Shown piece by piece: positions 1-12,990 of a DNA stretch of 64,000 bases. Where the stretch lies: positions 128,053,298 through 128,117,297 of the forward strand of contig CM045728.1 of NCBI GenBank assembly GCA_024760905.1, in the 5' to 3' direction. This stretch comes from Plotosus lineatus. Taxonomy: Eukaryota > Chordata > Actinopteri > Siluriformes > Plotosidae. Under the pieces are notes generated by a model. That model did no database searches and was not told the DNA's origin. It saw only the letters and a program-made list of their open reading frames with translations. The position numbers and the translations under genes are program-made. How positions within the stretch are numbered: the stretch's first letter is position 1; every line of letters starts with the position of its first letter.

Positions 1-178
1 TATTAACTTAACGTGCATGTTTTTGGACTGTGGAAGGAAACCAGAGTACCCAGAAGAAACCTACACAAGCACAGGGAGAACATGCAAACAGAAACGTCTG
101 AGCTGGGGATCGAACCCAGGACCTTCTTGCTGTGAAGTGGATGTGCTGACCACTACACTGGTTTTCTGCTTCTACCAA
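1..178 (-). repeat. tRNA-derived SINE, type C (minus strand, truncated by window edge)
   Basis: The plus strand shows the body (tttttggactgtggaagg, gagaacatgcaaac), then the reversed promoter (gatcgaacccaggacctt) and the tRNA-like start (gtgctgaccactacac). The same module recurs at 8500, 9590, 10170 and 27935. Confidence 0.7.
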
Positions 179-568
179 TAAATTATTTATAAAATTAAAT
201 TTTGAAGATATTTTCATAATTTACATAGCCAAAAAATAAATAAAACAAAAAACCCCCATCAATCATATTTTGAAACAAAAGCAACCACCCCCCCCCCCAC
301 CCCCACCCGCCACCCCACCCCCGTAAGCACACGCCGATATTTACCATGCATTCAGGTCTATAAAATCAGAACCAGTAGTTCCAGATTCGGTGCCCCTGAT
401 TAGAATCTCCTGTCAGTGGAACCTTTCTCAGTAGATCATGTGTCCCTGATTTACTCGATTAAAAATAGAACACAGGGGTCCAGATGCTCCCTATATCATA
501 ATATATCAATTTAGAAGGACCATAGCAGGTTCGAAAACCCCAGCTTCAGCAGCAAGTAACTGTCCCTC

Positions 569-570
569 CC

Positions 571-616
<46 letters not shown>

Positions 617-663
617 CTACCCCCTCTCGCTCTTACAAACACTGCACATCCTACCAGTGTGCT

Positions 664-694
<31 letters not shown>

Positions 695-697
695 CTC
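569..697. repeat. (CT)n microsatellites upstream of chrna3
   Basis: Two CT tracts (about 571-613 and 663-692), interrupted by a short unique piece, lie 70-190 nt before the first start codon, where a promoter or 5' UTR would be. A C-rich tract lies at 288-322. Open frames across the CT tracts are low-complexity artefacts. Confidence 0.9.
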
Positions 698-763
698 TCT
701 TTCTCACATTTTCTGTCTTCCCAAGGTTCATGGACTAATCGATAAGGACTTGTTTTGGGTTTC

Positions 764-833
764 ATGATGAACACCATGCTTTTCCTCGTCCCCCCTGTCT
801 GCTACTTTCTCCTTTTATATTTCCTTTTCCACA
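764..833 (+). CDS. chrna3: chrna3 exon 1 (start and signal peptide)
   Basis: Three in-frame ATGs lie at 764, 767 and 776, after an in-frame TAA at 743. The third has the best context (A at -3) and gives a compact hydrophobic signal peptide ([20 protein letters not shown]). Starting at 764 would add four residues. The exon ends at 833 in front of GTGAGT, and the split codon A|GT makes Ser with exon 2. This exon is too short to be found by ORF length. It was recognised by position, hydrophobicity and splice phase. Confidence 0.78.
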
Positions 834-1516
834 GTGAGTATGAGGATTGATATGCTTTTTAGATGTTTGTGCTACTTGTTGCTGAAGATGAATATGTAAA
901 AAATATTTTGTTGTAAATATTCTTTACTAAATATTTCCATGCAAATAGCAGTGATAGTTGGGGGTGGAAATGAGACGTCATTAATGATATATTTATCCAT
1001 GATATTTATTATTTATGTTTGTGAAGTACACCTTGTCAGTCTCTTGGTGCTTGTCCCTCAGATTTAGGGGAGGGGTGATCAGTGATTAAGATCAATAAGA
1101 TTTGGAAAAAAAAACAAAAAAAAAAAAAAACAAACAAACAAAAAAACATTTCTTTAGATTGTCATTGTGAGGGCAGCGTAATTCATTGCATATATGTAAT
1201 TAATAGTGTGTGTTTGGTTTTTGGCATTTGCAGGATTTATTTGTTATTTTACATCAATTAATATTTTGCAAATGAGAAATATTTCAAACTAAATTGGCTT
1301 ATAATGAACCTTTTTTTATTTTTAGCAAAACAGTTAAAATGTAATTAAATGTATTTTAAAACTCTCACTCATTTGCCAAGACAATTAATCCTACTAGTTT
1401 GGGTTCAAGGATGCTGATGGCTATATCAGCCAACACCGGGCGAAGGCAGGGTGTGTATATATATATATATATATATAGGCCATATGTGTGTATATATATA
1501 TATATACACACACACA

Positions 1517-1569
<53 letters not shown>

Positions 1570-3668
1570 TCAGAGAGAGATTTCCTTTCGGCTTTTTCAA
1601 TATCCTAAGAATTGTATTAAATTAATGAATAATAAAAAAGCAAAATTTTTCTCAATTTTAATGCCATTTCATATTTTTTATAGGTGGAATGTGTTCCAAG
1701 GCTGAGCATGAACTCTTTTCCGTCATCTTCTCTAAATATAACCAATATATCAGACCAGTGGAGAATGTCTCTGACCCAGTGATAGTCCAGTTTGAAGTGT
1801 TGATGTCCCAGCTAGTGAAAGTGGTAAGTGCTTCAATGGGGAAAATCACTACAAGGACAAAATAGTGTCTTTAATTCATGCTTTTATGATTTTATTTTTA
1901 TTTTTCATCCACAATGGACTGTAAGTGTCTGTTTTATAGCCTCATCTGCTTCATGCTGAATTTAGTGAAGTGTGCAGAAAAAGGCTGGACTCATTCAAGA
2001 AGGCAGAATACTTTCATCAAGCAAAATGGAAATCCAATCAGCTCTGACATCGATGTAAACTGGAAGGAAAATCATTAATTGCGTCATACGTTGGATATGT
2101 GAGAAGTGTGTGTGCTTATGTTATAGGGCGCTGGATTGCTGATCCTAAGGTTGGAGGTTCGAGTCCCCGCAAGGTTGTCACTGTCCCCCCCCAGTACAGC
2201 TAACTGGGTTATCAAAGGCAGGCCATGTCTCTCACTGTCTATGGTGAGAGGCATGGAAAAGAACCATTGCTGACTTTCGTAAAGAGTAGGCTGCAAAGCC
2301 ATCAGCGTGTTTCTGTCCCTTGCTAAAAGGGTTGTGTCAGGAAGAGCATCTGACGTAAAAACCTATGCCAAATCAAACATGCGAATCATTCGCTGTGGCG
2401 ACCCCTGAAAAAAGGGAAAAAGCCGAAAGGAAATCTCTTATATATACATATACAGTAGGCCCTCGATATTCGCGGGGGTTTGGTTCCGGGCCCTCCTGCA
2501 AATCGAGATAATCCGCGAGTTCTTTACCCGGAAGTAAAACCCTATGTATCACGTCACATGCGGAATGAGCAGCCAGAAGTAAAATACTATGTATCTATTA
2601 CATGTGCTAAAATATGCTTCTTAAATGCATTCTACAGGCAGTCTTACTCATAATTCAGTATTAATGTAGTAAAATGTAGTAATGATTAAGAAAAACTTAA
2701 TTTTTTACTGTGATATTTATTGATAACAAGATATAAACATTATACAGCATACATATAAAAACACCTTTCAATGCATTCGCTTTGAAAAACATACAGCACT
2801 GTAGTTTTCAAAAATGCCCACTAGAGGAATGTATTGCATTAGGCGTGAGATGACTGAATTCAGGTATTAACTGCATTAAGTCTGAGCAGCTCAGCCACGC
2901 CCCTCAGCCGGAGCGAGTACAGAAGTTTACAGTGAGAAAGTTGGAGAGCATTACAAGCCAAAGAAGCGGTGATGTGATGTGAGTTAATCCTCTGGCGCAT
3001 AGGTGAGCCTGCTTTTGTTTATTGGGAGTAAATGAGAATAGTGAATTCAGGTATGTGCTACCGAGCAGCTCAGCCACGCCCCTCAGCTGAAGCAGAGAGT
3101 AAACAGTTAGTTCGAGGCACAGCGCCAAAATCAAAGTCCCCCAAAACACAGACCATAACAAAACGGACATAAAAGAACAAGAAATGTAATAAATTGGATA
3201 AACAGAACAAAATTAGAAACCTGCTACACCACAGTATATAAAATATAACACACAAACATTTTAAACATTACCGTAGGTCATGTACTGGAATAATAATTGA
3301 AAAAACTTTAATAGTGGATTGTTTAACAACAGTTCAGATGATTTTTCCTCTTCAGGCACTTCAGAGGAAACTGTCATTTCTTCCAGAGAACGTCTTATTT
3401 CTTCAGAAGAGACATCCAATGCCATTACCTTTTTCTGGTGCTTAGCAGGCGTTTGAGTGACATCATAGAACTTAACTGGTAATTAAAACCTACTAAAAAA
3501 GGCTCATTACCAACTTGTGCACGAATCAGGAAAAAGGGGTGTTACATCATCTCAACCAATCAGCAAGAAGGAGGACAGCCATTGGCTGAATTTGAATCAC
3601 ATGCGAGCTGCTCGGCAGTCCGCGAATACTCAAGCTGTGAGTGCAAAACCACGAATAGTCAAGGGCCA

Positions 3669-3737
<69 letters not shown>

Positions 3738-6700
3738 CTTCTTCTTTTCCTTTCGGCTGTTCCCTTCAGGGGTCGCCACAGCAAATGATCTGCCTCCATC
3801 TCTCCCGATCCTCTGCATCTTCTACTCTTACTCCAACGACCTTCATGTCCGCCTTCACTGCATCCATAAATCTTCTCTTTGGTCTTCCTCTGGGCCTTTT
3901 GCCTGGTAGTTCCAACCTCAGCATCCTACGACCAATATACTCACTATCCCTCCTCTGTACATGTCCAAACCATCTCAATCTAGCCTCTCTGACTTTGTCT
4001 CCAAAACATCTAACATGTGCTGTCCCTCTGATGTACTCATTTCTGATCCTATCCATCCTCGTTACTCCCAAAGAGAACCTCAACATTTTCATCTCTGCTA
4101 CCTCCAACTCTGACTCCTGTCTTTTCCCCAGGGCCACTGTCTCTAAACCATACAACATTGCTGGCCTCATCACCGTCTTGTACACTTTTCCCTTCATTCT
4201 TGCCGATACTCTCCTATCACACATCACACCGGACACTTTTCTCCATCCATTCCAACCTGCCTGCACGCGCTTCTTCACCTCTTTTCCACACTCTCCATTG
4301 CTCTGGATTGTTGAGCCTAAGTACTTAAAATTCTCCACCTTCTTTATCTCTGCCCCCTGTAACCTCAAAGTTCCTCTTGGGTCCTTGTCGTTCACACACA
4401 TGTATTCTGTCTTACTAAGACTAACCTTCAATCCCCTCCTTTCCAGGGCATACCTCCACCTCTCTAGATTTTCCTCCACTTGGTCTCTGCTCTCACTACA
4501 GATCACTATGTCATCTGCAAACATCATAGTCCATGGAGATTCTTGTCTAACCTCATCTGTTAGCCTGTCCATCACCATAGCAAACAAGAAGGGGCTGAGA
4601 GCTGACCCTTGATGCAGTCCCACCTCCACCTTGAACTCTTCTGTCACACCGACAGCACACCTCACCACTGTCTTACATCTATCATACATGTCCTGCACCA
4701 CTCTAACATACTTCTCTGCCACTCCAGACTTCCTCATACAATACCACAGTTCTTCTCTCGGCACCCTGTCATATGCTTTCTCCAGATCCACAAAGGCACA
4801 ATGCAGCTCCTTCTGACCTTCTCTGTACTTCTCTATTAACATCCTCAAAGCAAACACTGCATCTGTGGTGCTCTTTCTTGGCATGAAACCAAACTGTTGT
4901 TCACAAATGCTGACCTCTGCCCTTAGTCTTGCTTCCACTATTCTTTCCCATAGCTTCATTGTATGGCTCATCAACTTTATCCCTCTGTAGTTGCCACAAC
5001 TCTGTACATCGCCCTTGTTCTTAAAAATGGGCACAAGCACACTTCTCCTCCATTCCTCTGGCATCTGCTCACTTTCTAAGACCTTGTTGAATATTCTTGT
5101 CAGAAAATCTACTGCTACCTCCCTAGACACTTCCATATCTCAACTGGTATGTCATCAGGGCCAACTGCCTTTCCACTCTTCATCCTCTTCAATGCCCTCC
5201 TCACTTCTCCCTTACTAATCTTTGCTACTTCCTGCTCCTCAACGGTCACCCCTTCTACTCTTTTTTCTCTCTCATTTTCCTCATTCATCAGCTCTTCAAA
5301 GTACTCTTTCCATCTTCCCAGCACACTTCTGTCATCAGTCAATGCATTTCCCTCTCTGTCCTTTATCACTCTAACTTGCTGCACGTCTTTCCCATCTCTA
5401 TTTCTCTGCTGTGCTAACCTGTATAGATCATTTTCTCCCTCCTTACTGTTCAACCTATCATACAAGTCATCATACGCCCTCTGTTTGGCCTTTGACACTG
5501 CTACCTTCGCCTTACGCTGTGTCTCCCTGTACTCCTGTTTACTCTCTTCGGTCCTCTCAATGTCCCACTTCTTCTTGGCTAACCTCTTCTTTTGTACACA
5601 CTCCTGCACTTCCTCATTCCACCACCAAGTTTCCTTATCTACTTTCCTTCCAGAGGACACACCAAGTACTCTCCTACCGGTCTCCCTGATCACATTGGCT
5701 GTGGTTGTCCAGTCCTCTGGAAGCACTTCCTGACTACCCAAAGCCTGTTTCAACTCCTCCTTGAAGACAACACGACACTCTTCCTTTTTCAGCTTCCACC
5801 ACTTTGTCTTCTGCTCTACCTTTGCCTTTTTCACCTTTCTCACCATCAGTGTCATCCTGCACACCACCATCCTATGCTGTTTGGCAACACTCTCACCCAC
5901 TACTACTTTGCAGTCACTGACTTCCTTCAAATTACATCGCCTACACAAGATGTAGTCTACCTGTGTGCTCTTACCTCCGCTTTCATAAGTCACCCTATGC
6001 TTCTGTTTCTTCTTGAAGAAAGTATTCACCACAGCCATTTCCATCCTTTTAGCAAAAACATCTGTCCTTCTGTGTTCCTGTCCTGGATACCAAACCTGCC
6101 CATCACTTCCTCGTCCCCTCTGTTGCCTGCACCAACATGTCCATTGAAGTCTGCTCCAATGACCACTCTTTCACCTCTGGGGGTACTCTGCATCACTTCA
6201 TCTAACTCACTCCAGAATCTCTCCTTCTCTTCTAGCTTACATCCTGCCTGTGGGGCATAAGCACTAACAACATTGACTATCACGCCTTCAATTTCTAACT
6301 TGAGACTCATCACTCTGTCTGACACTCTTTTCACTTCTAGAACATTCCTGACAAACCCCTCCTTCAAGAAGACTCCTACTCCATTTCTCTTCCCATCCAC
6401 ACCATTATAAAACAGTTTAAACCCTGCTCCTAAGCTTTTAGCCTTTCTACCTTTCCACCTTGTCTCCTGAACACACAGTATGTCCACCTTCCTCCTCTGC
6501 ATCATGTCAGCCAGCTCCCTATCTTTTCCTTGCATAGTTCCAACATTCAAAGTCCCTACTCTCAGTCTGAGGCTCACGCATTTCCTCTTCTCTCTCTGCC
6601 TACGGACACGCCTCCCGCCTCTCCTTCTTCGACGTCTTCGACCAACAGTAGTCCAATTTCCATCAGCACCCTGTTGGTTGACAGCACTGATGGCGGTCGT

Positions 6701-7239
6701 TGTTAACCCGGCCTCGACCGATCCGGTATGAATTCTGTATTGATCATTTGCATTTTTTTTTTTTTTTTTGGCAGAAGTTTTACGCGGATGCCCTTCCTGT
6801 CGCAACCCTCTGCATTTATCCGGCTTGGGACCGGCATAAGGGAGAGACACTGGTTAGTGCCCCCGCCTCATGGCTGCATTATATATATATATATATATAT
6901 ATATACATACACACTGTAAATTTTAACCATTTGAGGTAAACAAAAAAAATACACATCAGTCAACAGTGATTGATTGCTACTTCGTGCTTCAGTTTCTTCA
7001 GTGCTTCAGTACATCGCAGGTTTTTCAAAAATTTTCATCAAAAATAAGAAAATAAGGAAAGTAAAGAAAAAATAGGAGGAAGGAAAGTTAAGGAAAATGC
7101 TGCAAAACAAGGCCAATCATACAAAAAACCCCCAAAAAAACAAAAAAAAAACCCACCACCACCACCAAAAAAAAAAAAAACCCTCATAAAACTACTTGCA
7201 TTTTTATGTGAGGTACACATCTGAGCGTGTGCATGCGCA

Positions 7240-7324
<85 letters not shown>

Positions 7325-10300
7325 TTATATTTTATTTACATCTTATGCATTACTTTTGAATGTTTAATTGTTATTATAAGCACTTATAGCATTGAATATG
7401 CATTAATTGATATTATATACACATATACATGTTCGTATACATCAGTCGGGGGGGGTTCCTACTTTGTGGAAATGGGCAGTCGTGGGGGGTGAAAGTGAGG
7501 GATCCGTGTATTGCTATATTGCTATTGTATATAAATCAAATCTGTCAATCCTGAAGGAATGTATGAATAATAGTTTTACAAATACAGGGATCCCTCGCTA
7601 CTTTGCACTTCAATTCATGTGGCTTCAGTGCATTGCGTTTTTTTTGTTGTTGTTGTTAAATATTCATCAAATTAAAAAATGAGGAAATTAAGGAAGAATA
7701 GGGGAAAAAGTTAAGGAAACTGCCGCAACCCCCCCCCCCCCCAAAAAAAAAAAAAAAAAAAAAAAAACTCGAAACAAACAAAAAACAACCCAAAACCCTC
7801 CAACAAAACTACTTACATTTTTATGAGAGGTGCGCATCTGAGGGCGTTCCACTGCATCTGCGCATTTGTATGTGTGTTTTCTTCTTCTCATACAATACCA
7901 TCTGTATGTGTGTATTTATAGTTTATTTACATCTCATGCATTATTTTTGAATGTTTAATTGTTATTATAAGCATTTATAGCATTGGATTGGGGGAAGGTG
8001 GGGGGGGGGGGGTTTGATCCTACTTTGCGGTGTTCGGTTGTCATGGGAGGGATCTCGGTCCCAATTCACCGCGGAAAGTGAGGGATCCCTGTATCCTGAA
8101 AATAAGATTTAGACATAAAAGTTTGGGCTTTGTGCCAGGCAGCTATACCTGGAGGTCGCAGTGATAACAGAACAGCTTATAGTGGTCTTAGCAGACCATT
8201 GAATTGTGTATTAAAGGAAACGTTTTCAGAGTACAGTCTGTGCTGATGTTATGTCATCCCCGGTCTCTGTGCTTGTTGTTTATGTGGGGTATACAAGGGT
8301 TTCCTCACAACACAGCTCAGCATTGAGCAGTAAGGTGTTGTCTTAGTCTGGTGTCTGCTGCTCGCATCCCAGCCAATAGGACAAAACAAATTAGTGTCAG
8401 TATCAGGACTGGAACAGTTAATGAAGAAGGCAATATGTCCCTGCACATGTCTAAAAGAAGTAGTAGTAGTGTGGTGGCACATACTTCACAAGAAGCAGGG
8501 ACTGATGTTGCCTGATGGGACCTCAACCAACACCGGCTGAAGGTGGGGTACTCACAGCTTGCCAAACCATTGCAGGGCAACACACGCACAACCATTCACA
8601 ACCAACCACTTAGAGGCAATTTGCAACAGCCAATTAGCATAATGTACATGTCTTTGGACTGTAGGAGGAAACCGGAGTACCTGAAAGGAAACCTACACAA
8701 GTTCAAGGTAGACATGCAAACTCCAAGAAAACACAGAGATTGGGATTGAAATTCAGGAACTTGAGGCAGACATGTTAATCACGATGCCACCATGCCGCCA
8801 AGCATGTTTTTGAAAAAGTGTATACTATATTCAGGCTTGTCAGTAAATATGAAGATATTAAGAGGGATAATCTGCTGCTTTGGCAAATTCGAGGTGAAAG
8901 CAGAAATACACGTCTTTGATAAATTATTTGCACGAAGTACAAAGAGTATGGATTTAAATAATGATGCAATGCTGGACACATCTCAAACTATTTCCCGAAG
9001 CTAGACTGAGTGGAATGTCACGACATGCACTTTGTGATGTATGAGTATTATTATTTTGGACGCACTGTATTATAATCTCACGCAGACAAATTCCTCGCTT
9101 GAATTTATGGTGCAACCTTTTTTTTCATGTGGGACCTGTAGTGTAGTGGTTAGGGTGCCACGCTCATGATTGGGAGGTTGTGAGTTCGAATCCCACTGAG
9201 ACCTTCACTGTGCTAAGGCCCCTGGGCAAGGTCTCAACCACAAGTGTGCCTCTGTTCACTCAGCAGTATAAATAGGTACCAGTAAAAATATACTGGGAAG
9301 GTAACCTGCGATGGACTAGCGTCCCATCCAGAAGGAGTTGAACTCCTAGTCGCTTCATGCTACAGAAACCGGGGATAAGCACCGGCCTGATGAACCACTC
9401 GGCTCGGGTGTAAAAACCCAACAGACTTTACCTATCTTACCTTTTTTGCATATATGCAGATGAGTGAGACATTCTGTAAAATATGTTCTCCTAATTCAAG
9501 TAACAGAAAGTATTCTATGTACAGTATAGTTCCATAAAACAAGTATGAGAATATTCCTATTGATAGTGCTCATCTTAGAGACCTCCATTCATCTACCTAT
9601 CGCAGGGTTCTACTTGGGCTACAGAAGCCTATGTCAGCCAAAGCTGTGCAAAGGCAGAGTACACCCTGAACAGCTCACCAGACCCCTACTGGGCCAAAAT
9701 ACACTCAATCATTCACACTCACACTTAGGGGCAATTTGGAACAGCCTGTTAGCCTAACAGAAACCCATGCAAGCCTGAGGTAAAAGACAAACCCAGAACT
9801 CAAACCCAGGTCTTTCTTATTGTGAGGCTGACCATACTTAAGACATGATATTGGATGGCTAGTATGTCCTTCTGTCTCTGGTGTCCTTGTGCAACACACT
9901 GCTAATTGACTTTTATGCATCATAATGCTAATTGGCTGTTCTATCTTTGGCAGGAACTTGATTGAATTTAATTGCTGAAGTAAGAATATACTGATACTAA
10001 AATGTTTTCATTAAGATATTTGTTTTTTAATTATTTTTTAAAATAAAAAAGCAACATTAACTGACAATGCTTCTGCTGATTTTTCTGAAAAAAACCCCCC
10101 ATATAGCTTAAATTTTTAAAGCGTCATCAGAATGATTAATTAATTTGAATAGAAAGCAGCACAACCCACAAAAATCCCATGGAAAGCTCAGCCACTTAAA
10201 CTTATTAGGGTCACAGGGGAGGCTGGATCCTATCTCAGCTGACTCTGGGTGAAAGCAGGATACAGTACACCCTCAACAGCTTGCCAGTTCATTGCAGGGC

Positions 10301-12915
10301 AGCACACCCACATTCACACTTTGAAGTAAACTGGAAAAGTCAATTAGCTTAATATGCATATTTTTCGATTGTGGAAGGAAACAGAAGCACCCTGAAGAAT
10401 CCAATACAAGAATTAGGAAAATATACAGACTCCCCACAGGAACGCTCTTGCCGAGTCATGAAACTTGATCCAAAGGCTCTTCTTGCTGTGAAGTCGATGT
10501 GCTAACCACTACACCACCATGCCTCAAAGCATATCATTGAAAAAAATTAGGCATCACGAAAATATCACGAAAGACAGTCCATAATTGAGGATTCTGTTGT
10601 TGGCATGCATGTGTGAATTGATGGAAGGGTAAATAAGACATGAAGGAAAAGTAATAAAGATCCAAATCATTATTGGTGTGCATCCCCTTTTCTTGCATCT
10701 TTTTATCTCTGATCTGAGCCTGAGCATCCCTACAGCAACAGCTAATATGTGAAGCCAACACATTGCACAAACAGCCCAAATCGCCCGAATTCAGTGCCTG
10801 TAGGCAAAATGACTCAGGTGGCCTTTAATTCAGTTCTCTCCAACAGGGTCCAGACCATCTGTGAGACATGGAGACCACAACTTCCTGTCTGCTTAGACTG
10901 ATGCCTTGAAACTAACAGCTCATTTTTAAAAATATTTTCATTAATTGAAATATTAGTAGAGCTGTATCAAGGCAAACACTGGTATCAGATACCAGGTCAC
11001 TCTCATTCTTATTTACTTGTCCTCTAATGATCGGGTATTGTCACATACAATGGCATATTATATTGATTATGCCTCAGGTACATTGGTGCACAAAATCCTA
11101 CAGTATTTATGAATAAAAATCAACAAAATAAACACAAAGAGAAGCTGTTGCCATGTGAGCACTTCATTTCTGCAAGCACTGAGCACTGTGTTTCTACTAT
11201 AGACACAATTTAATGATAATAAAACAACCAGCAACCAGTACAAAATGTTCCACAATGTTATGCTTAACACTAAATATGTTACTTATTACTCACAGTTTGT
11301 GTTTGTCTGTTTATTTGTGTTCATCATCCGTTCATTTTCTGTAACTGGTGAATCCTAATTAGGGTCGTGGGAAGGCTGATTCCCACCTCAGCTGACTCTG
11401 GGCGAGGGCAGAGTACACCCTGGACAGCTCGCCAGACCATTGCAGGGAGAAAACACGCTGCCTCACACCATAAACAGTGAGAGACATGGCTGGCCTTTAA
11501 TAACACAATTAGCTGCACTGGAGGGACAGTAACAATCCACTGAGAGTGGCGCTTGAATCCCAATCTTAGGATCTATCGCTTCTGCTTTAACATCATGTCA
11601 CAATGGAGATAAATCAGTTCCAACTGCAATTCCTATGGTACTTTTTCAGGCTCTTGTGAGAAGGGACCTGACACCAGCTGAAGTGCCCTGTCAATTTTTC
11701 CAAAATCACAATGTTTGCATGTTGCAGGGTCTCTTTTAGCATGGCCAGTGTGGGTTAAATGAGTGAATGGCTTGTCTGAGAGTTGCTTTGAATATAAAAC
11801 TAGCCTGGTTTTGAAGGCTCTTACGTTTGCTTGCATTTCATGCACAAGCTGTTTTTCCCTTGTAGCTTCACATTCATGTGGGTCAATATGTCCACAGTAC
11901 AGACGCTCCCCGACTTACGTTTTTAATTGGTTCCGGACAGCCGAACGTAAGTTGGAAGTGAACGTAAGTTGTTACAGTGACATATGACATATGACGTGTG
12001 ACGTATGACACTCAAATAAATGAATTTCAAGCAAAATAGTTTCAAATTAATAAATTTTACTCAAATTCACTGATCAAATATAACTTTTAGCATTCTTTAT
12101 GATGCGATCTTTCTGCTTGTAAATGGTTCCAATGGTCGACAGATGATCACTTTACATGAAGCTGATAAGATTCACATTACATGAAGCTTAAAGCAGCCAA
12201 TCAACGCTTACAATATGTGAGGCGCTCAATACCGAAAGTAGTGTACTTGCTGTGCTTGAAGGCGGGTTATACGGACTTCCGGTCTTTCAAGTGAGCAAGG
12301 GTCCCTTGAACTCGTTTAGTACTCAGCCTGCACTGATGTGAATCACCAGCAGAGCAGAGAGTTCTCTTTCATTTTACAACTCTCTTTGCTCAACTGAGTA
12401 TGCATGGTAGATTGTGCCGATCCGAGCAGATGGTTAATTCATCTCTGTGTATGAGACTTGCACCCATGCTAGTATCCTTACACTTCTGACCAACCATATT
12501 TGCTTAGGGTTACAAAAGTTCACAAAACAGTGTAAACACAAAGATCACAGAGACGACATCTTAACACAAGGGTAACACGCTACATAACTGATATATATAT
12601 ATAGATAGGATTTTCTGAGTAGATCCTTCCGTAGGAGAGTGCTCAATACTTTTTGGTAGAGCAAATAACAAAAATAAAAGGACAGGACAAAGACTTTCTA
12701 TTGAAACTCCATTTATCACTACAGATCTGTTTTGAGGGGTGGTGAAACCATCCTCTCTCTTCAGGTGATTATAGAAGAATTATTCTTTTTATTCTTTTAA
12801 GATTATTCTTCTATAATCACCTGAAGAGAGAGGATGGTTTCACCACCCCTCGAAACAGATCTGTAGTGATAAATGGAGTTTCAATAGAAAGTCTTTGTCC
12901 TGTCCTTTTATTTTT

Positions 12916-12990
<75 letters not shown>

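Larger units (their letters stand above)
3738..6880 (-). mobile_element. RTE-clade LINE, near full length (copy L1)
   Basis: A 3.1 kb non-LTR retrotransposon read right to left. The 5' UTR is near 6880-6760, then an endonuclease-reverse transcriptase frame, then a 3' tail reading gctgtggcgacccctgaagg and ending in GAA repeats. Both ends abut TA microsatellite (3719-3737 and 6881-6905), so insertion into a TA tract is likely. The endonuclease part resembles proteins often labelled craniofacial development protein 2-like, which are LINE-derived. RTE clade is inferred from a single EN-RT frame, short UTRs and this similarity. Confidence 0.88.

Noticed and set aside
511..777. Arg/Glu-rich minus-strand frame
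   Set aside because: Encoded by CT microsatellites; low complexity and overlapping chrna3 exon 1.
1399..1705. Plus-strand frames with Tyr-Ile and Cys-Val repeats
   Set aside because: TA and TG microsatellites translated.
3785..4612. 275-codon plus-strand frame, and other plus-strand frames at 4609-6260, 19516-21838 and 59469-61897
   Set aside because: These are antisense to the LINE copies L1, L2 and L5. They repeat in each copy and show no domain; they are shadows of the RT and endonuclease frames.
3766..6850. A host gene for a craniofacial development protein 2-like product
   Set aside because: The similarity is to LINE endonuclease. RT motifs, 3' tail and multiple copies show it is a retrotransposon.
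9129..9412. A functional tRNA gene
   Set aside because: A and B boxes are present, but the acceptor stem does not close and a long SINE body follows.
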